This document shows positions 27,189 through 41,225 of a stretch of DNA of 64,000 nt, in pieces. The notes under the pieces were generated by a model. That model made no database searches and was not told the origin of the DNA. It saw nothing but the letters and a program-made list of their open reading frames with translations. Both the position numbers and the translations under genes were made by a program. This DNA is from Multifurca ochricompacta (taxonomy: Eukaryota > Basidiomycota > Agaricomycetes > Russulales > Russulaceae): assembly GCA_022496185.1 (NCBI GenBank), contig WTXG01000009.1:434001-498000 (forward strand), read 5' to 3'. The stretch's first letter is position 1; each line of letters begins with the position of its first letter.

Positions 27189-30100
27189 ATGTCCTCACCC
27201 TCTCCTCATTCCTCTCTACTTACTCATGACAAGAGTCCATCAAAGAGAAAGGACAGGCCTCCTGCTCTTGAGATTGTCAATCCTGCTTCCGCTTCCGCTT
27301 CCTCTTCTCATTTCTCTGATCGCCATCCGTCCATGGAAAACACAAAGTCCCACGTTGAGCAGGTATATATTTTCTATTCTCAAGATCTCATCTTACTCAC
27401 TATGTTCCAGTTACATGCCGATCAGTCTAATGATGACCTTCATGCGCACCTCCCTTCTCGACCTACCTCTGCCACGTCGTCGCTTGACCCATATTATTTC
27501 AGCGTTCATTCTCCCTCAGGGTCACCCGTGCCCCCTCTTCCGGATCCTCCTCATCTGAGTAAGACTCCGGAGACGCGTCCAGTCACACATGAACCCATCA
27601 CCCCTCACAAGGATCCTTCAAAGATCGATAGGCGAGTTTTACATGGTTTAGGCGAGCTCGCAACACCCCGCTGGACGCGATCAGTTGCAAATCGTGAGGA
27701 TGATCAAGACGAACTGGAACCACCTCTCCCCGAAGAACCAGAAGAGGTCGAATCGGATAGTCCTTGGACCATAGAGGCCATTGACGGGGAAGATGATGAA
27801 GAACGAGATGAAGTAAACCTCTTTTTTTTGGCACATCTTCTTTGGATGTCTGACTACATATCACACCCAACAGCCTTCCGAAGTCAAGCCTATCCCACGG
27901 GCGATTCGTACTCGACCTTCTGTCACTGAGGAGAGTGGTGGAGAGGAGATCCTCTACCCGCGGACTCAGTTCCCGAAACCTCCTACCTTCGCGTCACACA
28001 GCTTTCCCCCAGTTGACGTTGTACCCCCCACCGCCTTTCCACTACTGTTGAACAAGGCAAGGAAACGTACCTCTGACGAGTTTGAGCGCGATCAGACCGG
28101 CTCGCTCGTCAAAAAGCATCAGCGGACCCCCTCTGGTTCCATCCTCGACACCCTCGAGGAACATGCCTCAGCACGGAAGCATCGCAGTCTCGGTGTGGGG
28201 CTTCCTTCGTCTTCAAGGGACAAGCCCCGAGAGCGTCGTAAGGACAGCATTTCGACAAGCGGGAGCGTAGCTCGGGAACGTCACTCTCGGCATACTTCAG
28301 CAAGCTCGTCTTCCTCAAGTCACGGGGAGCAGTTGCATTCGCGGCGTGTTCACACGACGGATTTCTCTCACCTTCCTCCCTCCCCTTCTACCTCGTCTAT
28401 CCAACAGTTCTTACGCCATACGGGCAGTAATAGTGCTATTGGTGCCCCCGCTCCTCTCAATTTACACAAAGAGGCGCAGAACCACCACACTCCAAATGTT
28501 GCACACTCGTTACTCAGAGGAACACAGGAGGGGTGGTCAGATCTGGATGATCAAGCCACTGCTGAAGCCTTGCGTAAACTTGATGGGCTTTCTGGTAAAT
28601 CTGGTACCCGCGTGCGTTCGAGTGTGGGAAGCCTCCGCCCGCTCAGCTCAAGCCGACCTGGAACTCCCGCAAAGTCTGCTCAGCAATGGGAGGGTGTGGG
28701 TTCCGACAGCGGAAAAACTAGTCGTAGAAGTTCGACGCACATCCGGGACAATGCTTTGTTCACGAAGGACAAGGACCAGACGCCGAGCGCCAGCCGTCAG
28801 GTAACCGGTCCAGGTGATCTTGCTGATACATCAGAACAGGCCGGAAGTGTGTTTGGGAGCAGCGATGAGACACAGCTCAGCTCACCAGCGCAGGACAAGC
28901 CACCCGCAAAGAAGTCTTCCACGAGCATACGACTCAGTTACACTACCACCACTAAGCGCGGCTCTGCCTCATCAACCACATACACAAGCACGCCGACCAC
29001 GAGTTCCAGGGACTCCGGGTCTATGTCCGCTGGTACAAGCCTCACCTCTGTCTCAGCGCAATCTGGGCGGCATTCCACGAACAAGACTAGACGTAACAGC
29101 GTTGGCAGCGATGTTTCACAATCGGGAGATGTCACGTTCTTGAAGGACCGCGCTGCTTCCCTCGCTTTGTCCAGTGAACAACCCGAAGCTGGGTTAGACG
29201 TACCCCCAGTTCCTCCCTTACCAAAGGACCTATCAACATACCGCCCTCCGCCACAAACTTCAGCAGGTACCTTGTTTTCCATCGAAGGAGTTCCTGCTGA
29301 AGATTCGGCGCCGACAGAAGATGTTGAACCTAATCGACCCGTCCCGGTGGAGGTTATTACGGTGCCCAGTGTGTCAAAGCCACCCTCCCCCCCTCATACT
29401 TCAAATGGTGACCCTCAAGGATATGCCTCTGCTCCTGCAGTAATGAAAACCCCTTCTAAGAAATGGAGTTTGCTCGGCATGAAGTTGAGCGGCTCTCCGT
29501 CAGTAAATGCGACGAAAGACAATTCTGGTTCCAAGGCATCTCCTGTGAGGCACAGCCCACACTCCGCCGCATTTAGCCAGCCTAGCCGTCGCTCCATTTC
29601 GAAGGACCCTGCAGAGCCCTGGTCACCTGTCCAACAACCCGACGCGATGGCTTCTGCAGTATCCCTAGCTTCTCAGTCGTCTTTGTCGTCATCGCATGCT
29701 TTGTCAGCATCTGGCGCAGTGGCTGGCACACCCGATCGGCACTATTCCAGCCGCCCTGGTACCGCATCGAGCTCCCATAAATCCAGCTCGTTGGCTGCCC
29801 CTCAGCAAACACCTCTCAGTCCCTCGGGTTCGATACGTCGCGGGTCATCGAAACGCCTTACGCCATCTGCTATTCCCTTCTTTCGTCGCTCGTCCTCTCA
29901 ATCCGTTCACGTCAGTGTACTACGTCCCTCCTCGCCTCCTGCTTCAACGGGTCCTTCGCATTTACAGCCCAGGGAGCCTGTGTCTCCTGTGGACTCTAGC
30001 TTGTCGACACCTGCAGGGGCCCATAAGAAGTCTTCCATCATCAGCTTGGGGTCGCTTTTGAAAGGTTCAAGCTCAAGACGCAACTTGCAGAGTGGTAAGG

Positions 30101-33099
30101 ATGACACCAAGAGTGACAGGGAGGGTCGGCGCGCGCGGGATAATGATGGTGGAAAGTCCGACAAAGAAAAGGCAAAGAAGGAAGAGAAAGATCGCAGTGA
30201 GAGTCGAATCTCAGTACTGATGGGTCGGAAGCGTGGCAAGGTCGGCCTGTCTCCAACCTCACTCGAAGGTTGCCCTGACCCTCCCACTTTACAGACACTA
30301 TCCTCCGCGGAGTCGAAGAAGCCGCAGCCAGTGAGTATGCCTCCCATGCAGATTTCCGCGTTGCCACAGGCAACAGCTCAACGCGTTGCGAATCTGAAGG
30401 CTACGCCGCCCTCAAACGGTTCTGCAAGTGCCAATCGCGGTAACACAGTATCATCGCGTGCTACCTCGCAGACGATCAGCTCCATGCAGCGGCAGTCTGA
30501 CACGTCACTGCGCAGCCGGACCCAGCTCCCAACGATCGCTGGATCGCCGTCTGTCGGAACGGCTGGAAGTAACTCACAGATTAGCCGAGAGATGAAGGAA
30601 CGAGACCTTCCTCCCTCATCCAGCGCGAACGGGTCTAGTGTCAATCCCAAAGAGACGCCGACCAAGATCCCTCGCATTCATAGTCGCACGTCCACAGTGT
30701 CGTCACCCGCTCTGAAGCCTTCTACGTCGTCAACCATGGCTAGCCGGCGAACGAGTCTTATTGTAACCTCGTCTGTGGCTGGAATTGATCTTTCTCCCAC
30801 AACTGGTAATGCACCGGGGAGTGGATTATTGGGATCTATAAACAATCCAGTACCAATCACGGATGAGTTCGGTGTTTTAGATAGCAGTGACGTTCCAAAG
30901 GCCACACTCACCACTGTCACACAGCGGCAATCCATCCGCGCGTCACCCTCATCAAGTTCTGCGTCCCGCGCTCCTCGTCAAGTGGCGAATTCGACATCTA
31001 CATCCAACATCCCGCGGAAGGGCAATCGTGAATCCATGTCTTTTGGTGGCCTCCGCAAGTCCTCCACGAGTTCTGTAGCTTCCCTCAATTCCGTTGCCCC
31101 AAGCGACGCACCCTCAACCCAGACGCCATCACACCGCTTCTCGGCCCTCTCTCCGTCGAAGGGACTCAAACTCCTTAGCCCGAAAGTCTCCCTCACTCAT
31201 TCGCGTTCCTCCAATTCTTCCAACGCTCATCAAGTGGCCACGCCATCTTCAAGCCGTCTGTCATTATCGACGCCGTCGCCTGCACCAAGTTCTGTTGATG
31301 AAGAAGAGCTTCTTGGCGATGAGGAGATGCTTCAGTATATCAAGCGCCAGCAGCAGAAAAAGCTAGCGCATGGGGCAACCCAGGAAGAGCTAGACGCGCT
31401 GCTCCGCTTCCCAGAGCCCTTGCCACCAGCACCACCTCAGAGCCCTTCTAGTGAGTTCCCATCCATCATTTGTGTTCATGCCACCTAATCTGCTTTACAG
31501 CCGTCCTTAAGAGTGGCCAGCGCCAGCATCTGTCAGAGTACGAGCGCCAGGAGATCCTTGACTACCCTTCTGTGTATTACATTGGAGCTGGTAGTGAGAA
31601 GAAACTTGCGCACCCTGACAGGCCAACGAATAATTATGGCTACGATGATGACCGTGGTGACTATCTTGTCGTAGACCGTGACCATCTTGGGTACCGTTAT
31701 GAAGTCATGGACAGCCTCGGAAAGGGGTCTTTTGGGCAGGTATTGAGCTGCAGAGATCATGCTACTGGGGAATCTGTTGCAATCAAGATCATTCGGAACA
31801 AGAAGCGATTCCACCATCAAGCCCTCGTTGAAATCAAGATTCTTGATAACCTACGTCAATGGGTACACACATCTACTGATTCGCATTCAGTTATACCTGA
31901 CTTTTATATTAGGACCCAGAGGAGAAACATCATGTCATCAAGATGACGGAGCACTTCTACTTCCGCAATCACCTCTGCATTGCTATGGAATTGCTGAGCA
32001 TTAACCTATACGAGCTTATCAAAGCGAATGGCTTCGTCGGGTTCACGACGACTCTCATCCGCCGTTTCACGAGCCAGATGCTCATGTCACTCACTTTGAT
32101 GCGGCATCACCGGATTGTACATTGTGATCTCAAGCCCGAGGTGATCGAATCTTGGATCGCGCCTCGATGACCGACGCTGACACTCATTGTAGAACGTCCT
32201 ATTGCGTCATCCCGCCAAAAGCGCCATCAAAGTCATTGATTTCGGTAGCAGCTGTTTCGAGCATGAAAAGAGTAAGGCAGTTGGATTACCAGGGGATTAG
32301 TTCACGTCTCATGATGACACTTACAGTCTACACGTATATCCAAAGTCGGTTTTACCGGTCGCCCGAAGTTATCATGGGCATGAACTACCACATGGCCATT
32401 GATATGTGGAGCTTAGGATGTATATTGGCGGAACTGAAGACTGGGTTTCCCATTTTTCCTGGAGAAAATGAGCAGGAACAATTATCATGTATAATGGAAG
32501 TTTTGGGCCTCCCAGACAAGGACTTTGTCAATCGGAGCTCTCGGAAGCGACTCTTTTTCGGTACGTACCCACGCCTTTCCTATTCTTGTGGTACCTTATT
32601 CTCTGCAGACTCCACCGGTGCCCCCCGACCAGTGGTGAACTCAAAGGGACGAAGGAGAAGACCGGGCACAAAGACCCTTGCCCAAGTTCTTCGCACCGAC
32701 GATGAGCTTTTCGTCGACTTTGTCTCCAAGTGTCTTGTGTGGGACCCCGAGCGCCGCATCAAGCCCCAAAACGCGATGCGACATCCCTTCATCACAGCTG
32801 GAAAACGCTCGAAAGCCTCGACACCCTCCTCTGGAACGGCTAAGGCCCTCCTGTCAACAGCATCCAGTCTGACAAGCCGGTCCAAGACGACAGAAACTCC
32901 CAAGAAGTCTCAAATCAGCGCCCCCACCCCTCTCACTGCTCGCATCTCACGAACTACCAATGCTCAACCGTCCACTCCCGGCGGTGCATCCACTTCTATG
33001 CACTCACTTGGATCCGCACGCTCTTATCGTACATCACAGTCTCAGGCTATCTCTTCATATCATTCCAGTAGAACCATCAGCGGATTTGCTGTACGTTAA
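27189..33099 (+). CDS. DYRK-family protein kinase with very long disordered N-terminus (Pom1-like)
   Basis: Dual-specificity Tyr-regulated kinase of the CMGC group, acting in cell polarity and growth. The ATG at 27189 opens about 1,400 residues of Ser/Pro/Thr-rich disordered sequence (introns 27363-27410 and 27813-27873; one exon 27874-31450). Then come [19 protein letters not shown] (DYRK homology box), [17 protein letters not shown] (Gly loop), [10 protein letters not shown] (ATP lysine), HCDLKPEN (catalytic loop, split by an intron), IDFGSSC and the activation loop [15 protein letters not shown] with the Tyr-x-Tyr autophosphorylation motif. After the kinase come [13 protein letters not shown] and a Ser/Thr-rich tail ending TISGFAVR. 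Seven introns, all phase-consistent. Total is about 1,840 aa, much longer than human DYRK2 and longer than S. pombe Pom1. The frame is intact throughout, unlike many neighbours. Confidence 0.93.
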
Positions 33100-33601
33100 A
33101 ATGCTCCATCACTATGAATGTAGGCTGATTCCATAGGTGTAGTCAACCTCTACCGCCAAGTGAACTTGACGTTCAATAACATTTTCCTTATATATATTAC
33201 CTTGCACCACGACTCTGCACCACATAGTGGATAGTTATTACTTTGAAAAACATCAAGTTGGCCTTTCCACCGTTCTTAATACCCTTTGGCCCGCTGTACT
33301 TTACCCCACTGCTCCGGCTGTTTTGTTGTTTCTTTTTTGTTTTTGGGCACTTTGCACGTCACCCGTACAATCCGTCTTACGAACACGCAATACAATATCC
33401 ATCACCTCATTTAACCGGGTATTATAGACTGACTAACTAAACGTCAGTTTGTCTCGACATGACTATGGACCGAAGTGATGACTTTTGAAGCAGAGCAACC
33501 AGGGTGTTCGGCGAGTATTCTACACAACTCTCTTGATTGTGCAACCTATAATCTTTGGGGTAGATTCAGTATACAGGTATTAATAGTGATCATAGTGATA
33601 T
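33100..33601. other. Convergent spacer, DYRK / mitochondrial dehydrogenase kinase
   Basis: About 500 bp between two stop codons, AT-rich, with pyrimidine stretches such as TTTTGTTGTTTCTTTTTTG near 33320. No gene, RNA or repeat is recognised. It presumably holds two 3' untranslated regions. Confidence 0.55.
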
Positions 33602-35228
33602 TCAAATCTCGACGTCATCAGCCTCGTCCAAACATCTCAACTTCAGTAACACATCACTCCCTGGAACAAAACAGTCGGTTAGCCATTCCATTAGACCTTG
33701 ACTATGAACTGAACGGGTTGTACGTACCCCAACCATCCAGCGAGAACAAGTCGAGTGAACCCCCAAAGTATCTGAGCTCGTTTCAGCAACACAACAATTG
33801 CCACAATAAATGATATCAACGTACTGGGCATACAGACGACTCATGGGCAACCCAAACCCGAGTCCGGCGATCGTGCCCAAGCCCGCCTCCACGCCCTTTC
33901 CCGTCATCTCGCTGAAGAGCCCGACCCCACTAGCACCCACATCAGACCCAACCGCCGCGCCACCACCTACATGTTGCGCTGCATACGGACCGCCACCGTC
34001 ATCCTCGTCGTGGCTGCCTCCGCTCGAGCGCCGACCGGCGGTGGTGAACGCGTACGAGAAGATGCGCGTCATGTTGGCGGGTGTGACGCCACCTCCCTGA
34101 TCACGGAAGCGCAAGGATAGCGTCGTGGGCTTGTCGACCCTCGGTAGGCACGGCGGGGGTACGACGGTGATGAGTACGGGTGGGAGCGGGTGTGAGGCGA
34201 GATCGCCGTGCTGTTTGCGATGGTGCTCGACGGTCGCACGGAACGCGTTCTTTAGGATCTCTGTGATGATGTATTCCATGTGTACGGGGACATACCTATT
34301 TGATTTGATTTGATGGTCAGTTTGGGTTTGTTATGGGAACGAGTACAAGGGAGCGGAAAGGGGGAGGGCAAGGAATGAGAAGAAGAATGAAAAGAACGCA
34401 CGCGAATGTGGCATCTGTCGCGCCATCAATGACGAAGGGTGGAGCTGCGCCGAGCGTCGCTTCGCATATTCGCTCACAAATGAACCGCTCATGCGAATCA
34501 TCTCGACCGGTGACAGTGTCATGTTGATGACTCCCACCTCGGTATTCGCTTGCTCCGGGTTCCGCAGTGCGCGAGACAGCACAATATGTTGCTCAGCGAT
34601 GAGTCGGACGGCCATGCGATTACGGATGGCTGCGTCGAGAAAGCTGCTGATCTGCTCGGAAGACATGTATTTCGCACTTTCTTGAAACCTACAACCACGT
34701 CACTTGATTACCCTTTTCCAACATTCGGATCTCCAGAAGATGGTGTGTCACCACCTACCCTTTCGCCACTGTTGGGATATCATTCGCGTGGTCGCGAACA
34801 AGACTTTCGAGCTGCGCGGCATATACGGCATTTTCTTCCAAATTCTTCACTTGTGGGTATGTCGCACTCCACAAGAAGCTTTTCCTGAACCCATCAAGAA
34901 TGCGCGCAATGTATGGATTGGTGCCGACGATAAATGGTAGGCCCTCAAGGGAGCGTATACGAGTAGCCAGGCGGCGCGGAATTTCAACTTGCGCGTATGA
35001 GACAGAGGTCAGCACTGACTCTGCCGTTAGAGGGCGGCCAGTGGCCAGAAGAGTTCCGAGAGCAAGTGGTCGAAGTGGTTGTTGTGCATAAGCTGCCAAG
35101 AGATGAGCAACTTCAGGAGGTGCGGGTTCCGGGGTACGACTGTAATCCGAGTATAGTCGATGACCTACGCGGTAAGGACGGACACCCCGCTGGGGGTGTA
35201 ATCGTGGAGATCGAGCGTGTTTGAGCAT
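33602..35228 (-). CDS. Mitochondrial 2-oxoacid dehydrogenase kinase (PDK/BCKDK family)
   Basis: Phosphorylates and switches off the pyruvate or branched-chain 2-oxoacid dehydrogenase complex in the mitochondrial matrix. Start MLKHARSPRLHPQRG is basic and lacks acidic residues, a likely targeting peptide. The adaptor domain reads IPRRLATRIRSLEGLPFIVG and later QEHIVLSRAL-type helices. The GHKL ATPase domain has N-box HMEYIITEILKNAFRATVEHH, G1 box RDQGGGV, SYAFTTAGRR, G2 box GLGFGLPMSRLYAQ, then YFGGSLDLFSLDGWG and SDVLLKLR, split by two introns. About 55 residues rich in Gly, Asp and Ser (SSGGSHDEDDGGGPYAAQHV onward) are inserted in the ATP lid, longer than in mammalian enzymes. PDK versus BCKDK specificity cannot be separated here. 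Stop at 33602-33604. Confidence 0.88.
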
Positions 35229-35560
35229 TATCACTGACTGGTACGACCTTGAAGAGAAGCGAATAGGAACTATGGCATCGTAAATGCAAGCGGATACGTC
35301 GTGCGAAAACAAACTCGTCGGACGGAACTCGAGAAATAGTTAGGATCAGACGACCGAAACGATGTCGTTGTAAACTTTAAAACGCAAACGCAAACGGGAT
35401 TGGTACAATTCTTACAATCAGCATCAGGTATTAATGAATATACTAGTATTAGAGAAGAAAAATGTGTATTTAATCTCTTTTTTTCTAGTTGTACACTTGG
35501 TAAAGTGGCCTACACGACGTCAGCAGTTAACCTTCAAGCAAGCAAGGCACAGCAATAGAC
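35229..35560. other. Spacer between the dehydrogenase kinase start and the RPT1 3' end
   Basis: About 330 bp holding the promoter of the minus-strand kinase and the RPT1 3' end. Contains an AT-rich stretch with TTTAATCTCTTTTTTTCTAG near 35470-35490. An in-frame upstream ATG at 35312 would extend the kinase by 28 residues but lacks targeting character. Nothing else is seen. Confidence 0.5.
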
Positions 35561-37375
<1,815 letters not shown>

Positions 37376-37555
37376 TTTGGATGACAATAGAGGGTTATGT
37401 CTGTGTCTGAAGAAAGATGGGGCAAACGAGTCGCGGGGGGACGCGTCACCTCAAATCTTCCACGTGACTCACCCGATTTGGAATTTACTAGTTTCAATAA
37501 TCTCAAAAGTGATTGCTTTGCTGAACTTCCATACGTGTTATAATTTGGAGCAGTC
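37376..37555. promoter_or_regulatory. 180-bp divergent promoter, RPT1 / VMA1
   Basis: Shared upstream region of two strongly expressed housekeeping ATPase genes. I recognise no proteasome-type control element. A short AT-rich block (AATTTACTAGTTTCAATAATC) is in the middle. Confidence 0.5.
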
Positions 37556-39807
37556 ATGGCTGGTGCCCTCTCAAATGCGAAGAAAACCTCCAAAAAATAG
37601 AGGATGAGGAACGCGAATCCAGATTTGGCCAGGTGTTTGGAGTATCAGGTCCTGTCGTCGTCGCAGAGAATATGATCGGTTGTGCGATGTATGAGCTCGT
37701 GCGCGTTGGTCATGATGAACTCGTTGGGGGTGAGTAAAATACGACACTTCCTTTCGGAGTCTTCTAATGTCTCATGTATCCAGAGGTTATCCGCATTGAC
37801 GCGGATAAGGCGACCATTCAAGTATATGAGGAGACGTCTGGGGTCACAGTAGGGGACCCTGTGCTACGGACCGGGAAACCCTTGAGTGTGGAATTGGGTC
37901 CAGGTATGAGCCACATCTCTGAACCCTGAAAACATGCTAAAATTCTCCAAGGGCTGATGGGGAACATTGTCGACGGTATCCAACGACCACTGCGCGTATG
38001 TTTTATTCCCATCTTCTTCAATGTGTGAGACCAAAACCCCATAGTCTATCCAAGAACTGTCGAAGTCTATCTACATTCCCAGAGGCATAAATACAGAAGC
38101 TTTGGATCGCACTGTCAAATGGGATTTTACGCCAACAAATATCAAGGTATCCTTGAACGATCTCACTTAGCTAGAACTAAAGACCCGCGCCGCAGCTCGG
38201 AGATCATGTCTCTGGAGGCGATATATTTGGCAGGGTCTTCGAGAATTCTCTCGTAGACGCGCACAAGATCATGCTTAATCCTAGAGCAATGGGTACCATC
38301 ACGCATATAGCGGAAAAGGGTAGCTATGCAGTCGACGTACGGTTACGTTTTCCTCCTGATAGGAAGCTGATCTAAAGGGGTTCCATCAGGATGTCGTTCT
38401 CGAGACTGAATTTGAAGGGAAAGCCACGAAACATACCCTTATGCAACTTTGGCCCGTTCGTGCCCCCCGCCCAGTAGCAGAGAAGCACACAGCGGATTTC
38501 CCACTCCTGACAGGTCAACGCATTCTAGACGCCTTGTTCCCATGCGTGCAAGGAGGGACAACAGCTATCCCTGGAGCCTTTGGGTGCGGAAAGACCGTCA
38601 TATCCCAGGCCTTGTCAAAGTACTCCAACAGCGATATAATCATCTACGTCGGCTGCGGGGAGCGCGGGAACGAAATGGCCGAAGTGTTAATGGACGTGCG
38701 TTTGTCTCGCCATCATCTCGGCTCCTCTGATTGTGTTCATAGTTCCCCCAACTCACCATGGACGTTGGGGACCGACAAGAGCCCATTATGAAGCGTACCA
38801 CGCTGGTAGCGAATACATCGAACATGCCAGTCGCTGCTCGCGAAGCTTCTATCTATACTGGCATCACACTTGCGGAGTATTTCCGTGACCAGGGCAGCAA
38901 CGTCTCTATGATGGCTGATTCAACTTCTCGTTGGGCTGAGGCTCTCCGTGAGATCTCGGGTCGGTTGGCAGAAATGCCCGCGGACTCTGGCTATCCTGCG
39001 TATCTTGGTACCAAGCTTGCAAGCTTCTACGAACGTGCTGGTAAGGTTACGGCCCTCGGTAATCCCATTCGGCAAGGAACAGTTTCCATAGTCGGAGCGT
39101 ACGTACTGCCAATCTCGCAGCGTGATTGCAACTCAAAAGAGGTTAACCAGTGTGTCACCCCCTGGTGGTGACTTCTCAGACCCTGTGACCTCCGCAACTC
39201 TTGGTATCGTGCAAGTCTTCTGGGGTCTTGATAAGAAGCTTGCACAGAGAAAACACTTCCCTTCCGTCAATTGGAACCTCTCATACTCCAAGTACACCAA
39301 AGTTCTCGAGCCTTACTATGATTCTACGGAACCGGGTTTCGTCGAGCTACGTACACGCACCAAGGAAATTCTTCAAAAAGAGGAGGATCTCGCCGAGATT
39401 GTTCAACTCGTCGGCAAGAGTGCCCTCGGCGAGAATGATAAGATCACACTCGAAGTTGCACGTATGCTCAAGGACGACTTCCTGCAGCAGAACGGTATGA
39501 GCGAGTACGACCGATATTGTCCGTTCTACAAGACGAGTGCTATGCTACGGAACTTTGTGGACTTCCATGACTTAGCAATCAGGGCAGTACAATCGAGCGG
39601 CGTTACGTTTGCGAGGATCAAAGATTCCGCGAGTGACATCGTATTTAAACTCTCTCAGATGAAATTTGAGGTAGGTGATACCTTCTTCAAAGACCTTATT
39701 CTTATTCCGTCTGCCAGTCTCCTTCGCAGGGGAGAGATTTAGTCAAGGGGAAGTTAGACAGCCTTCACAATGAAATCATCGAGAAGTTTAGGACGATCGC
39801 CGAGTGA
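37556..39807 (+). CDS. VMA1: V-type proton ATPase catalytic subunit A (no intein)
   Basis: Catalytic subunit of the vacuolar proton pump (V1 sector). [14 protein letters not shown] is followed directly by a break in the A6 run at 37592-37597, then [21 protein letters not shown] in the next frame; seven As would join them. Further blocks are [43 protein letters not shown]-loop [107 protein letters not shown] and the C-terminal helical domain to stop at 39805-39807. The P-loop region where the yeast VMA1 intein sits is uninterrupted. Seven or so short introns. The break two dozen codons after the ATG would make an automatic annotator choose a wrong start. Confidence 0.94.
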
Positions 39808-40039
39808 GCAGGGATTGTCAGCGCATAACAGACCAGAACGTTACGAAGATAATGTATAGCAGTTCACCTCATGTGTTGTGTAGTTCTTAACGCCTACGCC
39901 TCGCTTTCACAAGCGTGAGAATGATGAGTCATCAATTTGGGGGTCGACCTGTCTGCACTGCAACTCGCTCGACTCGACTCGACTCAACTCGACCTTCGCC
40001 TAGACTTGCTACTCTCTCGTCCCATAGCACTCATCAGAG

Positions 40040-41073
40040 ATGTCTGAACGAAAAGGTGATCATTTGTGCCTTCTATGTTATGAAAAGTGCTAACAGCATT
40101 CAGTGTTAAACAAGTACTTCCCTCCGGATTTCGACCCAGCCTTAATTCCAAGGCGGAAGGGACCTAAAAATTCACAACAGGTTGTCCGTCTCATGGCACC
40201 ATTCTCAATGTATTTGTGCCTTCACCATAAAACCCTTATATGCGCTCATCTATTTTGAACAGGAGGTGCAACACTTGCGGGGAGTACATCTACAAAGGCA
40301 AAAAGTTCAACGCAAGGAAAGAAACAGTTGAGGGAGAGGACTATTATGGCATCAAGATTTTCCGCTTCTATATCAAGTGGTGCGTTGTAGTCTCCTATCC
40401 CACTGGAGCATGCTCATGTCTCATTACTTGGAGTAGTACTTTATGTTCTGCGGAAATCACCTTTAAAACAGATCCAAAGAACACCGACTATACTGCGGAA
40501 CATGGTGCCTCACGCAATTTTGAACCGTGGCGGGAAGAGAAAGCTGTCGAGGAAGAGGACCGGCTCGCGAAGTTAGAGGAGGAGGAGAACAATCCAATGA
40601 AGGTACTGGAGAATCGAACAATCGACTCGAAGCGAGAAATGGATGTTCTCGATGCATTGCATGACATCCGCGCACGAAATGCAAGGAATGAACGCGTTGG
40701 GCAGTCGGAAGATCTCATTGGACGTCTGGGTCGTGAAGAAAACTTGAGTCCAGAGGATGAGCAGCGACGGAGGGAAGAGGAAGAAGATGAGAAGCTTGTG
40801 CGGGAGGTCTTCTCGAAAGTTTCTGTACCAGGTGCAGGGCCATCGCTCAGTCCAGGAGAGAACAGTGAAGGAACACCCGCTTCGACGGTTGTGACTATTA
40901 AGCGGAAGGCGGACGACGTGGAGCCAGATCTCAAGAATTTATTGCCCGAGAGCACACGGGTGATGGTAAATGCCATGTCGGCATCATTAAACCCAGCCAA
41001 GAAGAAGAAAGTGGACAGTTCAAAGTCACTTGGGATCAAGCTTGTTAAAAAGGGGAAAGTGGTTACAAGCTAA
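40040..41073 (+). CDS. YJU2: Splicing factor YJU2/CCDC94 (CWC16 family)
   Basis: Joins the Prp19-associated machinery and promotes step 1 of splicing. Exon 1 is only MSERKV; then [26 protein letters not shown], zinc motif [29 protein letters not shown] (second zinc CxxC, formed by splicing), [29 protein letters not shown]. The second half is acidic and basic helix ([31 protein letters not shown]), ending [19 protein letters not shown]. Three short introns, including one whose donor splits the CTLC zinc motif. About 290 aa, a usual length for the family. Tandem, in the same direction as VMA1 and MIS14. Confidence 0.92.
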
Positions 41074-41225
41074 CCACGACCTGGCTTTATAGACGTACGT
41101 TTAGTTAGTTTGGGTCTTGTAGGATTAAGGCATGAGTGGCTTGGAGTGCAGTGCGCACGTCGCACTTGATCTGACGCGTCCGTCAACGTCAACGCCGACT
41201 ACCTTGTGTTCACTCCCTGTCTACC

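Noticed and set aside
38500..38700. Intein in VMA1
   Set aside because: The P-loop region [12 protein letters not shown] is continuous, with no inserted protease or homing endonuclease.
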